Translations under genes and position numbers: made by a program
DNA from: Runella zeae DSM 19591
GTDB lineage: Bacteria > Bacteroidota > Bacteroidia > Cytophagales > Spirosomataceae
Assembly (NCBI RefSeq): GCF_000423565.1
Contig: NZ_AUIF01000029.1
Location: 62,001-126,000 of the forward strand
DNA length: 64,000 bases
Direction: 5' to 3'
Notes under the pieces: model-generated
The model's database searches: none
What the model was told of the DNA's origin: nothing
Seen by the model: the letters and a program-made list of their open reading frames with translations, nothing else
Shown: positions 17,990-26,768 of the stretch, one piece after another
Layout: each line of letters opens with the position of its first letter
Position numbering within the stretch: position 1 is the first letter of the stretch

Positions 17990-18944
17990 ACGTTACAGGA
18001 ACAAATCGTTTTAAAAAGGAATTTACTTGTTCATAAAACAGAGCAGGATTGTCTAACCACGGAAAATGATGCGCCCGGTCTATCATTACGATTGAGACAT
18101 TAGGAAGGGCTTTTTTCCATTCTGTGGCAAGTCCGCTGGCATTCACCCGTTGGCGCGACAAAATCACCATTACAGGAATATTTCGCTGACGCAACACGCT
18201 CACACAATCGAAAGGCTCTGGAACAAATTTATTACTTACGCGGCTTTTTATTGCCACATTCCGTACTTTTTCATACAAAAATTCTGCGGCAATAGGTTCA
18301 TGTAAAGTATCATGTACGTAGGTCGCTGCCTGAAAAGTCATAATAGCCCGCGCCCGCGCCACCGAGTCGCTGGCTATTGTTTGTAGTTGGGATTGTAAAT
18401 GCTGAAAACGCTTGCTGATGTTTTCTTGAGTTAGCATTCCTGAAAAACCGTATTCTTCAAAAGTATCAAAATACGAAGTGGAAGGAGGCAAAGAAGCGTT
18501 CATCATAGCGGTGGGATTCACCAAAACCAACTGGCCTAGATGTTCGCCGGCTTGGGAAGCATAGGCACAGGCGATTTTAGCCCCAAATCCATGCGCCAAC
18601 ACTGACCACTTTGGAATCCGCAAAACCGCCCTTAAAGCCTCAATATCGGCCACGGCCATATTGAAATTAACGGTAGTATCATTGATAACAGGAAAGCGAC
18701 TTTTGCCAGTGGCACGAGGGTCATAATAAACGACCCGGTTGGTCGCGGAAAGCTTTTTTATAAGTTCCTGAAGGTATGCTGACGAATTCCCAGCATCACT
18801 CACTACCAGTACGGGATTGCCACTACCCACAATTTTGAAGTATAAATTGGCACCACTATTGCAGATAGCCCATCCTTCGTTTTGAGCTCGACTCAGAAAA
18901 GTAACCAATAAAAAAATAATAAAGAGGGGTAGTTGTTTTCTCAT
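17925..18944 (-). CDS. Secreted alpha/beta-hydrolase-fold protein lacking the nucleophile Ser
   Basis: A 339-residue protein with a signal peptide (residues 1-20, ending SRAQ) and an alpha/beta-hydrolase fold. NPVLVVSDAGNSSAYL forms the oxyanion region, VVYYDPRATGKSRF follows strand 4, and the His motif DRAHHFPWLDNP is near the C-terminus. At the nucleophile elbow, where relatives have G-H-S-x-G, it reads AHGFGAK: the codon is GGA (Gly), so the Ser is missing. The basic tail (RPVRRGYQRRKRN) is encoded in the 65-base overlap with the sirtuin gene. The fold is clear. Activity as a classical hydrolase is doubtful, and it may be a pseudoenzyme or use other chemistry. Confidence 0.8.
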   Translation of the reverse strand: MRKQLPLFIIFLLVTFLSRAQNEGWAICNSGANLYFKIVGSGNPVLVVSDAGNSSAYLQELIKKLSATNRVVYYDPRATGKSRFPVINDTTVNFNMAVADIEALRAVLRIPKWSVLAHGFGAKIACAYASQAGEHLGQLVLVNPTAMMNASLPPSTSYFDTFEEYGFSGMLTQENISKRFQHLQSQLQTIASDSVARARAIMTFQAATYVHDTLHEPIAAEFLYEKVRNVAIKSRVSNKFVPEPFDCVSVLRQRNIPVMVILSRQRVNASGLATEWKKALPNVSIVMIDRAHHFPWLDNPALFYEQVNSFLKRFVPVTYASQKKVSRPVRRGYQRRKRN

Positions 18945-18961
18945 TCAGGCCAGATTGTCCA

Positions 18962-19184
18962 TTAAGAGACTGTCTAAAAAGTAACAGACCACAAAATATT
19001 CTTTGGTTTCAACCTCATCCCAACCCTTCTCCTGGCAGGAGAAGGGCTTTAAAAGTCCTCCTCTCCAGAAAGGCCGCGACGGCGTACCGTGAGGGGGATT
19101 TAGGGGACGGTCGGCCGCTGCCGTGAGGTTGAACAGACGCCGAAGATAATTTGGTGATACCAGACTTTTTGGACAGCCCCTTAA
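18962..19184. mobile_element. MITE-like element, copy 1
   Basis: A 223-base non-coding element with imperfect 21-base terminal inverted repeats (TTAAGAGACTGTCTAAAAAGT at 18962 and the matching ACTTTTTGGACAGCCCCTTAA ending 19184; 18 of 21 pair). The interior matches the element at 52762-52953: a CACAAAATATTCTTTGGTTT block, then CCTCATCCCAACCCTTCTCCTG and an inverted AGGAGAAGGG, then CCTCTCCAGAAAGG and GGGGGATTTAGGGG. This copy has two extra GC-rich inserts near 19072-19085 and 19108-19121. No transposase is inside, so mobility would need a helper in trans. Confidence 0.85.
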
Positions 19185-19194
19185 TTTATATTAC

Positions 19195-20394
19195 TCATTG
19201 ATTCAATTCACTAATCTTTTGATAAATCATCACTTGGTTGGAAGCTACTTTGGCAAAGCCGCGTACGTCATCACCAGTCCAAGCGTTGTTCATTTCGCCA
19301 TAACTTCCAAATACCGGCGACATCAAATCAAAACTTGATTCGATACCTTCTACATAAAAACGGTAAGGTGCCAAAGTGAGGTGTACTTTGCCCGTTACGT
19401 GATGTTGGGTATCGGCCAGGAATGTTTCAATATTGCGCATGACAGGTTCCATAAATTGGCCTTTGTGCAATAAGCTACCATACCAGTTGGCTAGTTGTTC
19501 TTTCCAATACAATTGCTGCTCGCTCAATACGTGTTTTTCTAAGGTATGATGAGCCTTAATAATTACTAAAGGCGCAGCTGCCTCAAATCCTACGCGTCCT
19601 TTGATACCAATAATTGTATCACCCACGTGAATATCTCGTCCGATACCAAAAGGAGCAGCAATTTCTGCCAGCTTTTGAATCGCTTCTACTGGGGTATAAC
19701 TCACCTCGTTGATACCTACCAATTCACCTTTCTCAAAAGTGAGACTAATACGTTCTTGTTCGGTTTTGCTTACTGGGGTAGGAAAAGCGCTTTCGGGTAA
19801 GTATTTGTCGGAGGTAAGCGTTTCCTTTCCACCTACCGAGGTACCCCACAAGCCTTTATTGATAGAATAGGCCGCTTTATGCCACTCTTGATCCACACCT
19901 TTTGACTTTAGGTATTCGATTTCGGCCTCGCGAGAAAGTTTCAAATCACGAATAGGAGTGATAACTTCGGCTTCGGGCATGATAATCCTAAAAGCCATAT
20001 CAAAACGTACTTGGTCATTGCCCGCCCCTGTACTACCATGCGCAATCGCCTGCGCTCCAATCTCCTTGGCATACTCTGCCGCTGCTATTGCTTGAAATAT
20101 ACGCTCGGCACTTACCGAAAGGGGGTAGGTATTGTTTTTAAGAATATTCCCAAATACCAAGTATTTGATACATTGCTGATAATAATCTTCTGTTTTGGAA
20201 ATAGTAGCGTGATTTTTCACACCCAACGAATAGGCTCTTGCTTCAATAGCCTTCAGTTCTTCGGCAGAGAAACCACCTGTATCTACCAATACCGAGTGTA
20301 CTTCATAGCCTTTGTCTTCTGACAAATATTTGACGCAAAAAGAGGTATCCAAACCTCCACTAAACGCTAAAACGACTTTTTTACTTTCAGACAT
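19195..20394 (-). CDS. argG: Argininosuccinate synthase
   Basis: A 399-residue ATP-dependent ligase joining citrulline and aspartate in arginine biosynthesis. The N-terminal PP-motif AFSGGLDTS is at residues 10-18; AHGSTGAGNDQVRFD binds citrulline/aspartate, and the start MSESKKVVLAFSGG is unambiguous. The length is typical. It is the last of a minus-strand run after a GNAT gene and an ABC exporter, with 272 bases to the exporter. In many Bacteroidota a GNAT of the type found at 22614-23321 sits next to argG in the arginine operon; here the exporter intervenes. Confidence 0.96.
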   Translation of the reverse strand: MSESKKVVLAFSGGLDTSFCVKYLSEDKGYEVHSVLVDTGGFSAEELKAIEARAYSLGVKNHATISKTEDYYQQCIKYLVFGNILKNNTYPLSVSAERIFQAIAAAEYAKEIGAQAIAHGSTGAGNDQVRFDMAFRIIMPEAEVITPIRDLKLSREAEIEYLKSKGVDQEWHKAAYSINKGLWGTSVGGKETLTSDKYLPESAFPTPVSKTEQERISLTFEKGELVGINEVSYTPVEAIQKLAEIAAPFGIGRDIHVGDTIIGIKGRVGFEAAAPLVIIKAHHTLEKHVLSEQQLYWKEQLANWYGSLLHKGQFMEPVMRNIETFLADTQHHVTGKVHLTLAPYRFYVEGIESSFDLMSPVFGSYGEMNNAWTGDDVRGFAKVASNQVMIYQKISELNQ

Positions 20395-20666
20395 GGACTT
20401 CTTTAAGTGCTAAAGCACAAGTTAATTGTTATCAATTCAAAATCAATTAGTTATACCAAAAAAACTTCAATAATGCGCCGCTACTGCTCAAGTACTTACT
20501 ATTAAATAAGCTAATAAAGCTTATGGTTTTTGTGTTTAAGCAGCTTTTTATTCAGCCACATAAAGCCGTTTTTTTTCTATTTTTCAGTGCAAAGTTAGGA
20601 TAATAAACGCACGGTTTATAAAAAAATCACCGTCCTTCCCCCCCTTTTTATTCTCAGCTCACATTT

Positions 20667-22460
20667 TTAGCTTTCAGGGTTATTATCAAGCGTCTTTGCG
20701 ATTTTATCTAAGTTAAGACTACGAGTAGATGCATCAAAAATATGGCGATAAACGCCCTCCTGTTCATACAATTGCTCATGTTTCCCTTTTTCTACTACCT
20801 CTCCTCTCTGCATCACATAAATAACATCGGCATCCATAATCTGAGCAATACTATGCGAAATAATCACCACGGTGCGTCCTTGCTTGATAGCCTCGATACT
20901 ATTACGGATTTGCTCTGTCACGATAGCATCAAGACTCGCGGTGGGTTCGTCCAAAAAAATAATAGGAGGATCTTTCAAAAACAATCTTGCAATCGCAATC
21001 CGCTGCTGCTGACCGCCCGAAAGCTGAGAAGCGTCTGATTTGTATTGAGAGGGTAAATCTAAAATTTGTTCGTGTAAAAAAGCTTTTTTAGCTGCTTCTT
21101 GTACTTCCTCTAATGTAGCCGAAGGCTTGCCGTATCTAATATTTTCTTCGATACTTCCTTTAAAAATATGATTCTTCTGGAGTACCAAGCCTATATCATC
21201 GCGCAAGGCATGAGTATCATAATCGTTGAGGGCGATACCATCCAAAAAGATTTGACCACTCTCAGGCACATAAAATTTGGTGAGGAGATTAATCACCGTC
21301 GATTTGCCTGCTCCCGAAAGCCCCACTAAAGCGGTTGTTTTCCCTTGCGGAATGTGAATATTAACATTTTTAAGAGCGTGAACCCCTGTTGGATAATAAA
21401 AATTGACATTCTCCAACCAATAATCCCCCGTTAATGGCTCAGAAATGGTATGTCCAAGCGACTCTATTTCTCCTTTGGCATCCAAAATACTAAAGTAGCC
21501 CTCGGCATAGATGAGGGCATCGTTCATTTCATCATAAATCCGATGGAGTTGCCGAATAGGTGCCGAGACATTGCTAAACAGCATAATATGAAACATAATG
21601 GCTCCAATCGAAATTTGCCGATCCAATACCAAATAGGCCGTCAGGATGATAATAAGTACGACGCCAATTTGCTCAATAAATGTCTTTAAGCCTTCAAAAA
21701 TGAAACTTGTACGGCGCGTTTGGAGCTGCAAATCCATCAATTTTTGCTGGAGCTGGAGTTGTTTTTTTCCTTCATACTTTTCTCTCACAAACGACTTTAT
21801 GACCGAAATAGAGTCAATCAAATTAATCAAACCATTGTTTTTGTCTTCACGCTGTCCGCGTAGTTTACGCCTTACTCCTTGAAGTTTTTGGGCTTGTTTG
21901 AAACTTACATAAAAATAAGCTGGCAACACACAAATCGCCACCAATCCTACAGAAACGTTGGCCGAAAACATCACCACCAAGGCCACAATGGCATTGGCAA
22001 ACAAAGGCAAAACATCAATGAAAAAATTTTGAACGAGCTTGGTCAAACTCTCCACTCCTCGGTCAATGCGCGTTTGTAAGCGTCCTGATTGATTGACCTG
22101 ACTCGTATAAAAGCTCATTTTATAAGTCAAAATTCGCTCTACGGCACTTTGGGCAAGGTTGAAAGAAACATTGATGCGAAGTTTTTCTCCATAAAATTTT
22201 TGTCCAAATTGGATAAAAATATTCAAGAGTTCTTTTCCAAACAGAATCACCGTAATCCAACCTAAAAGAGGTAGCCCTTCTTCCAGACTTTTACCTTCCC
22301 GGAGCAACAAATCGATTTCATCGACAGTATGCCGTAGCACAAGGGGGTTGACTTGGGCCGTCAGGGCGCCAATCAAAGTAAGCGCCAATGTCCCGATAAT
22401 GAGCCACCGATCTGGGCGCAAAAAAGGAAGTAGACGAGAGATGATTTGTCGAAGTTCCAA
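20667..22460 (-). CDS. ABC transporter, fused permease/ATP-binding subunit (MsbA-like exporter)
   Basis: A 597-residue half-exporter. An N-terminal six-helix transmembrane domain (about 1-320) is followed by a nucleotide-binding domain with Walker A GLSGAGKST (about 378), Q-loop VLQKNHIFKGS, signature LSGGQQQR, Walker B PPIIFLDEPTAS and H-loop ISHS. It should act as a homodimer in the inner membrane. Similar proteins move lipids, lipid A or drugs; the substrate here is unknown. It lies between the GNAT and argG genes on the same strand, and the gaps (150 and 272 bases) leave cotranscription open. Confidence 0.9.
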   Translation of the reverse strand: MELRQIISRLLPFLRPDRWLIIGTLALTLIGALTAQVNPLVLRHTVDEIDLLLREGKSLEEGLPLLGWITVILFGKELLNIFIQFGQKFYGEKLRINVSFNLAQSAVERILTYKMSFYTSQVNQSGRLQTRIDRGVESLTKLVQNFFIDVLPLFANAIVALVVMFSANVSVGLVAICVLPAYFYVSFKQAQKLQGVRRKLRGQREDKNNGLINLIDSISVIKSFVREKYEGKKQLQLQQKLMDLQLQTRRTSFIFEGLKTFIEQIGVVLIIILTAYLVLDRQISIGAIMFHIMLFSNVSAPIRQLHRIYDEMNDALIYAEGYFSILDAKGEIESLGHTISEPLTGDYWLENVNFYYPTGVHALKNVNIHIPQGKTTALVGLSGAGKSTVINLLTKFYVPESGQIFLDGIALNDYDTHALRDDIGLVLQKNHIFKGSIEENIRYGKPSATLEEVQEAAKKAFLHEQILDLPSQYKSDASQLSGGQQQRIAIARLFLKDPPIIFLDEPTASLDAIVTEQIRNSIEAIKQGRTVVIISHSIAQIMDADVIYVMQRGEVVEKGKHEQLYEQEGVYRHIFDASTRSLNLDKIAKTLDNNPES

Positions 22461-22545
22461 AAATCTTTCCTATTTTACTTGAGAAATGGCGTACAGAGAT
22501 TTGCGAATTATCTATCGAAACTACGAAAACTTCTAGGTTATATCC

Positions 22546-22592
22546 AAAAAAATAAGCCCCAACTACGTTTTTATTCCGCAGTTAGGGCTTCG
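22546..22592 (-). terminator. Terminator after the GNAT gene
   Basis: On the minus strand AAGCCCTAACTGC pairs with GTAGTTGGGGCTT over a ~10-base loop and is followed by a T-rich run, 22 bases after the GNAT stop. It separates the GNAT gene from the ABC exporter gene. Confidence 0.75.
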
Positions 22593-22613
22593 TATAATAA
22601 CAGTAGCAACTTT

Positions 22614-23321
22614 TTAGTGCGTTAGTTCGAGTTCTTGGCGCTTGCGAGTTTTGGCCTCTCGTATTTCACGGCGGAGCAAAATCCGCTGCTTGATACGCAT
22701 CCAACGCTCATACAGCTTTGATTCCTTCAAGAAATCCCAAGGAGCTTTTTTGCCTTGTTTCTGTACTTGCTCAGGGTCGTACATCATTCCTGTGCAAAGA
22801 CAGTTTTTACGATTGGTACGAGTAAGCACATCATAATTGACACAGCTAGAGCATCCTTTCCAGAATGCGTCGTCGGCAGGTAATTCACTAAAAGTAACCG
22901 GCTCATAGCCCAAATCAGAGTTGATTTTCATCACGGCGAGGCTCGTGGTGATTCCAATGATTTTGGCATTAGGATACTTAGTCCGCGAAAGCTCAAATGC
23001 TTTTCTTTTGATAGCCTTTGCAATACCACTTTTACGGTGGTCAGGATGCACGATAAGACCAGAATTGGCCACAAATTTACCATGCTCCCAAGTTTCGATA
23101 TAACAAAAACCTACCCATTCTCCAAGGAGTGTCGTGGCTATGATAGCCTTTCCTTCAGACATTTTTTCTCGGATATAAATAGGCGAACGTTTGGCGATGC
23201 CAGTACCACGCTGTTTGGCACTTTCTTCCATCTCTTGACAGATAGTCTCAGCAAGGTGGAAATGTTTGTCTTCGGCTGTTTCTACGATGTATTCGTTAGC
23301 TACGATTTCGATGTTTGACAT
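22614..23321 (-). CDS. GNAT family N-acetyltransferase of the argG-associated type
   Basis: A 235-residue GNAT protein. The start MSNIEIVANEY at 23321 is preferred to the ATG at 23360. The acyl-CoA-binding motif is HPDHRKSGIAKAIKRKAFELS (pyrophosphate loop), preceded by GFCYIETWEHGKFVANSGLIV. A C-terminal Cys cluster (GCSSCVNYDVLTRTNRKNCLC) and a basic coiled tail are distinctive. Highly similar proteins flank argG in many Bacteroidota, where they are candidate N-acyl-glutamate synthases for arginine biosynthesis. argG here is two genes downstream on the same strand, in line with that idea. The acyl donor and acceptor are not proven. Confidence 0.82.
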   Translation of the reverse strand: MSNIEIVANEYIVETAEDKHFHLAETICQEMEESAKQRGTGIAKRSPIYIREKMSEGKAIIATTLLGEWVGFCYIETWEHGKFVANSGLIVHPDHRKSGIAKAIKRKAFELSRTKYPNAKIIGITTSLAVMKINSDLGYEPVTFSELPADDAFWKGCSSCVNYDVLTRTNRKNCLCTGMMYDPEQVQKQGKKAPWDFLKESKLYERWMRIKQRILLRREIREAKTRKRQELELTH

Positions 23322-23360
23322 TGTCGTTTGTGGGAATTGAATCCTCTGCGGAGACAACAA

Positions 23361-23877
23361 ATCCGCTTTGGGGTTGATAAAATGTAAGTTTTTGAGATAA
23401 GTTGGCGAGATGTGTTTGCTACGTAGGCAAACAAGTATTATTGTGTCCTTTCGGACCTACAAAAAAATGGCGTAATGTGCGCGCAGCGAGTATGTGAGAG
23501 AGTGTGTGCCACTTTTGTATTAGATTTTTGAAAAAAACGTGACAAATATCGGTTAAATTGTGATTCATTCACAAGAAATAAACAAAATATTTTTTCAATT
23601 CGTTCTACCTTCTTACTATCTACTGTGAATCAATACCTTATACTTTATTTTATGATTCACCACTAGCGTAGAATTAAAGTTAAAATTAAACCTAAAAACT
23701 TGCTCAAAACACAACTTGACTACTATAACAACAATCCTGCATTTTTGTTCTTATTTCAATAGTACAATTGGATGTTTTTTACGTTATATGTTCTGCTACT
23801 TTTGTATTTTCACATTAGTTTCGCAAACAATTTGCCTTTATAATAATTACCACAGAATAAAACTAATTCATAACCTC
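23361..23877. promoter_or_regulatory. Long upstream region of the sugar dehydrogenase with dyad motifs
   Basis: About 500 bases without a supported gene. It contains a perfect 21-base dyad TGTTTGC-TACGTAG-GCAAACA at 23413-23433. Three copies of a GTGAATCA-like motif follow: within the dyad TTGTGATTCATTCACAA at 23558-23574, as GTGAATCA at 23625-23632 and as TGATTCAC at 23653-23660. These look like operator sites, but no regulator can be named. An open frame from 23716 runs into the dehydrogenase but reads as translated spacer before the ATG at 23878. Confidence 0.45.
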
Positions 23878-26598
23878 ATGAAAAAAACCTTTTGGAAGCA
23901 TTCAATAAGCTTAGGAGGTGGCTGTCTAGTGATGGGCCTACTTTTAAGTACTCAAGTGTCTGCCCAATCCAACACCGCTCCTGAAGAAAACCGTTTTACT
24001 AAAAATCTTTTGTTAGAAAAACTCGACGAGCCTACCGAGCTAGTAGTGCTAGAGGATCATCGAGTGCTGTTTACCGAAAGAAAGGGCAAAGTAAAACTCT
24101 TTAATCCCAAAAAGCCCAATACTTACAAGGTTGTTGCCAACCTGCCCGTATACATCAAACAAGAGTATGGTTTGATGGGTATTAATGTTGACCCTGACTT
24201 CAAAAACAATAAATGGGTGTATCTGTATTATTCGCCTGTATCAAGCGAAGCCGATACTTCCCAACGGCTCGTACGAATGAAATACGACACTGAGCGTGAT
24301 ACCCTCCTGCCCAGTACGGAACAAGTACTATTAAGAGTACCCGTAAAACGTACAGACTGCTGCCATACAGGAGGCTCTATTGCTTGGGACAAGCAGGGCA
24401 ATCTTTATCTCTCTACAGGCGATGATATCAATCCTTTCGGCAACGACGGCTATGGTGCACTCGACGGGCGTCCAGGAAGAGCTAACTGGGACGGGCGCTC
24501 TACTTCGTCTAATACCAACGATTTGCGGGGCAAAATCCTTCGCATCAAACCTCGCCCAGAAGGAGGTTATGACATTCCTGCGGGCAATTTGTTTGCTCCA
24601 GGCACCGAAAAAGCACGTCCCGAAATCTATGTTATGGGAAATCGCAACCCTTATCGTATCTCTGTAGACCAACGTACAGGCTTTTTGTATTGGGGCGAAG
24701 TAGGACCCGATGCCGGAAATGATAGCCCCACACGTGGCCCACGTGGATACGACGAAGTCAATCAAGCCCGCAAGGCAGGTTATTTTGGGTATCCTTTGTT
24801 TGTAGCCGACAATCAAGCCTACAATCGCTATGATATGGGAACGAAAGTGTCAGGGGAGCGATTTGACCCACTAAAGCCCATCAATGACTCTCCTCACAAC
24901 ACTGGTTTAGTAGAATTACCCCCTGCTCAAAAAGCTTTCATTTATTATCCATATGCCGACTCGCCTGAGTTTGGGCCTATCGTAGGCAAAGGTGGCCGCA
25001 ATGCGATGGCGGGGCCTGTGTATTATTATGATGATTATCCAGAAAACGACGTCAAATTCCCCCGTCATTATGACGGTAAGTTTTTTGCTTATGAATGGAT
25101 TCGGGACTGGATTCATCCTGTTACGATGACCAAAGACGGTGATTTTGTAAGCATGGAAACGTTCATGCCAAACACCAAATTTAGTCACCCTATTGATATG
25201 CAATTTGCGGTAGACGGCTCTTTGTATGTACTAGAATATGGTAATACATGGTTTGCCCAAAATGACGACTCTCGCTTGTCTCGCATTACTTACAATGCAG
25301 GCAATCGTAAGCCGGTCGCGGTAGCCTCTATCAACAAAAAAGCAGGCGCAGCTCCTATGAAAGCGGTATTTTCATCTAAAGGCACAATCGATTATGACGG
25401 TGATGCCCTTAAATATGAATGGAGCTTTGGAAAAGGACTTCCAAAAAGTACTCTTCCTAGTCCTACTTATACTTATACCAAGCCGGGGATTTATACTGCT
25501 ACTCTCAAAGTAACTGACGCCAAAGGCAATGCTTCTTCGAGCCAAGTAGAAGTAAAAGTAGGTAACGAACCGCCGCAAGTTGAGCTTGCCGTGGCGGGTA
25601 ACAAATCTTTTTATTGGGAAAATAAACCTGTCAACTATGAAGTAAAAGTAGTGGATAAAGAAGACGGAAGCCTAGCCAATAAAAAAATCAATGCCGAAGA
25701 CGTAACTGTTACGATTGATTATTTGGAAGGTTTTGATAAAACGATTTTGGCGCAAGGCCACCAAGCCAACTTAGGCGTTGCTACCGGAAAACGTCTTATG
25801 GAATTATCTGACTGTATGGCTTGTCACTCTATCGACAAAAAATCAATCGGCCCCTCTTACCGCGATGTAGCTAAGAAATACAAAGGTGAGCGTGATATTG
25901 TGAGCACCTTGGCCGACAAAATCATCAATGGTGGTGGAGGTGTATGGGGAGAGCAAGCAATGAGCGCTCACCCCCAAATCAAAAAAGATGATGCTAAAGA
26001 GATTGTGAAGTATATCATGTCGTTGGGGAATGAAAAAGCTCCCGACAAAAAACCTACCAAAGGTGAATACGTAACCGCTTCTAAACCTAAAGAAGGTTCT
26101 TATATATTCCGCGCTAGCTACACCGATAAAGGCAACGCAGTAGTAGGCCCACAAACTTCAACAAGTACGGTAGCACTACGCCCTGCCAAAGTGAAAGCGG
26201 TATGGAATGACGAAGTGAAAGACGCTACTAATGTCGAACTGCCCACAAAATCAGAAGTATTGGCTCCTGTCAAAAATGGCAGCTATGCCCTTTACAAAAA
26301 TGTAGACCTTACTGACATTCAAAATCTGTCTTTTATGGTATATGCCGCTCCCGACCGCACTGTAGGAGGTAAAATCGAAGTTAGACTCGACAATCCCACA
26401 GGAGCCTTGATTGGTCAAGTAGAAGTCCCTAACGATAAAGTCGGCGTAGTGAGTACTTCGATTCGTAAACCTGATGATAAACTTCATAACCTTTATCTTG
26501 TTTTTACGACTTCACAAGCTGTCCCCGAAAACAAAGGATTGTTTGGACTAGAATGGATACAGTTCAATATCAACGGATTAGCCAATACTGGCAAATAA
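23878..26598 (+). CDS. Secreted PQQ-dependent sugar dehydrogenase fused to PKD domain, cytochrome c and C-terminal carbohydrate-binding-like module
   Basis: A 906-residue periplasmic or outer-membrane enzyme. The start is the ATG at 23878, which gives a signal peptide ending VSAQS; the frame is open upstream to 23716, but that part lacks a signal-like start. A GSDH beta-propeller (about 35-475) has CCHTGGSIAWD with the likely catalytic His, LRGKILRI and EVGPDAG. A PKD domain (about 479-563) follows, then a class I cytochrome c with CMACH at 646-650 and a distal Met in QAMSAH. A CBM6-like beta-sandwich occupies the C-terminus (about 770-906). Electrons from sugar oxidation could pass directly from PQQ to the fused haem. 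The substrate is unknown. Confidence 0.88.
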   Translation: MKKTFWKHSISLGGGCLVMGLLLSTQVSAQSNTAPEENRFTKNLLLEKLDEPTELVVLEDHRVLFTERKGKVKLFNPKKPNTYKVVANLPVYIKQEYGLMGINVDPDFKNNKWVYLYYSPVSSEADTSQRLVRMKYDTERDTLLPSTEQVLLRVPVKRTDCCHTGGSIAWDKQGNLYLSTGDDINPFGNDGYGALDGRPGRANWDGRSTSSNTNDLRGKILRIKPRPEGGYDIPAGNLFAPGTEKARPEIYVMGNRNPYRISVDQRTGFLYWGEVGPDAGNDSPTRGPRGYDEVNQARKAGYFGYPLFVADNQAYNRYDMGTKVSGERFDPLKPINDSPHNTGLVELPPAQKAFIYYPYADSPEFGPIVGKGGRNAMAGPVYYYDDYPENDVKFPRHYDGKFFAYEWIRDWIHPVTMTKDGDFVSMETFMPNTKFSHPIDMQFAVDGSLYVLEYGNTWFAQNDDSRLSRITYNAGNRKPVAVASINKKAGAAPMKAVFSSKGTIDYDGDALKYEWSFGKGLPKSTLPSPTYTYTKPGIYTATLKVTDAKGNASSSQVEVKVGNEPPQVELAVAGNKSFYWENKPVNYEVKVVDKEDGSLANKKINAEDVTVTIDYLEGFDKTILAQGHQANLGVATGKRLMELSDCMACHSIDKKSIGPSYRDVAKKYKGERDIVSTLADKIINGGGGVWGEQAMSAHPQIKKDDAKEIVKYIMSLGNEKAPDKKPTKGEYVTASKPKEGSYIFRASYTDKGNAVVGPQTSTSTVALRPAKVKAVWNDEVKDATNVELPTKSEVLAPVKNGSYALYKNVDLTDIQNLSFMVYAAPDRTVGGKIEVRLDNPTGALIGQVEVPNDKVGVVSTSIRKPDDKLHNLYLVFTTSQAVPENKGLFGLEWIQFNINGLANTGK

Positions 26599-26610
26599 AA
26601 AACAAATCTA

Positions 26611-26651
26611 TCCAACAAAAAAGCCGTTCTTGGAACGGCTTTTTTGTTGGA
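26611..26651 (+). terminator. Rho-independent terminator after the sugar dehydrogenase
   Basis: A long stem, TCCAACAAAAAAGCCGTT against AACGGCTTTTTTGTTGGA with a 5-base loop, lies 13 bases after the stop codon and contains the T-tract in its 3' arm. Confidence 0.85.
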
Positions 26652-26768
26652 TAAAACGTATATTATTTAAAGTCCCAATCTGCTCTTGTATACAACTACC
26701 GATAACTAAAATCATTTGTCAAAAGGCAAGCTTTTGAGTAGATTTTCGTTTTAGCAAAAAACTTTTTT

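Noticed and set aside
23716-23877. N-terminal extension of the PQQ sugar dehydrogenase
   Set aside because: The ATG at 23878 gives a clean signal peptide, and the extension would bury it internally.
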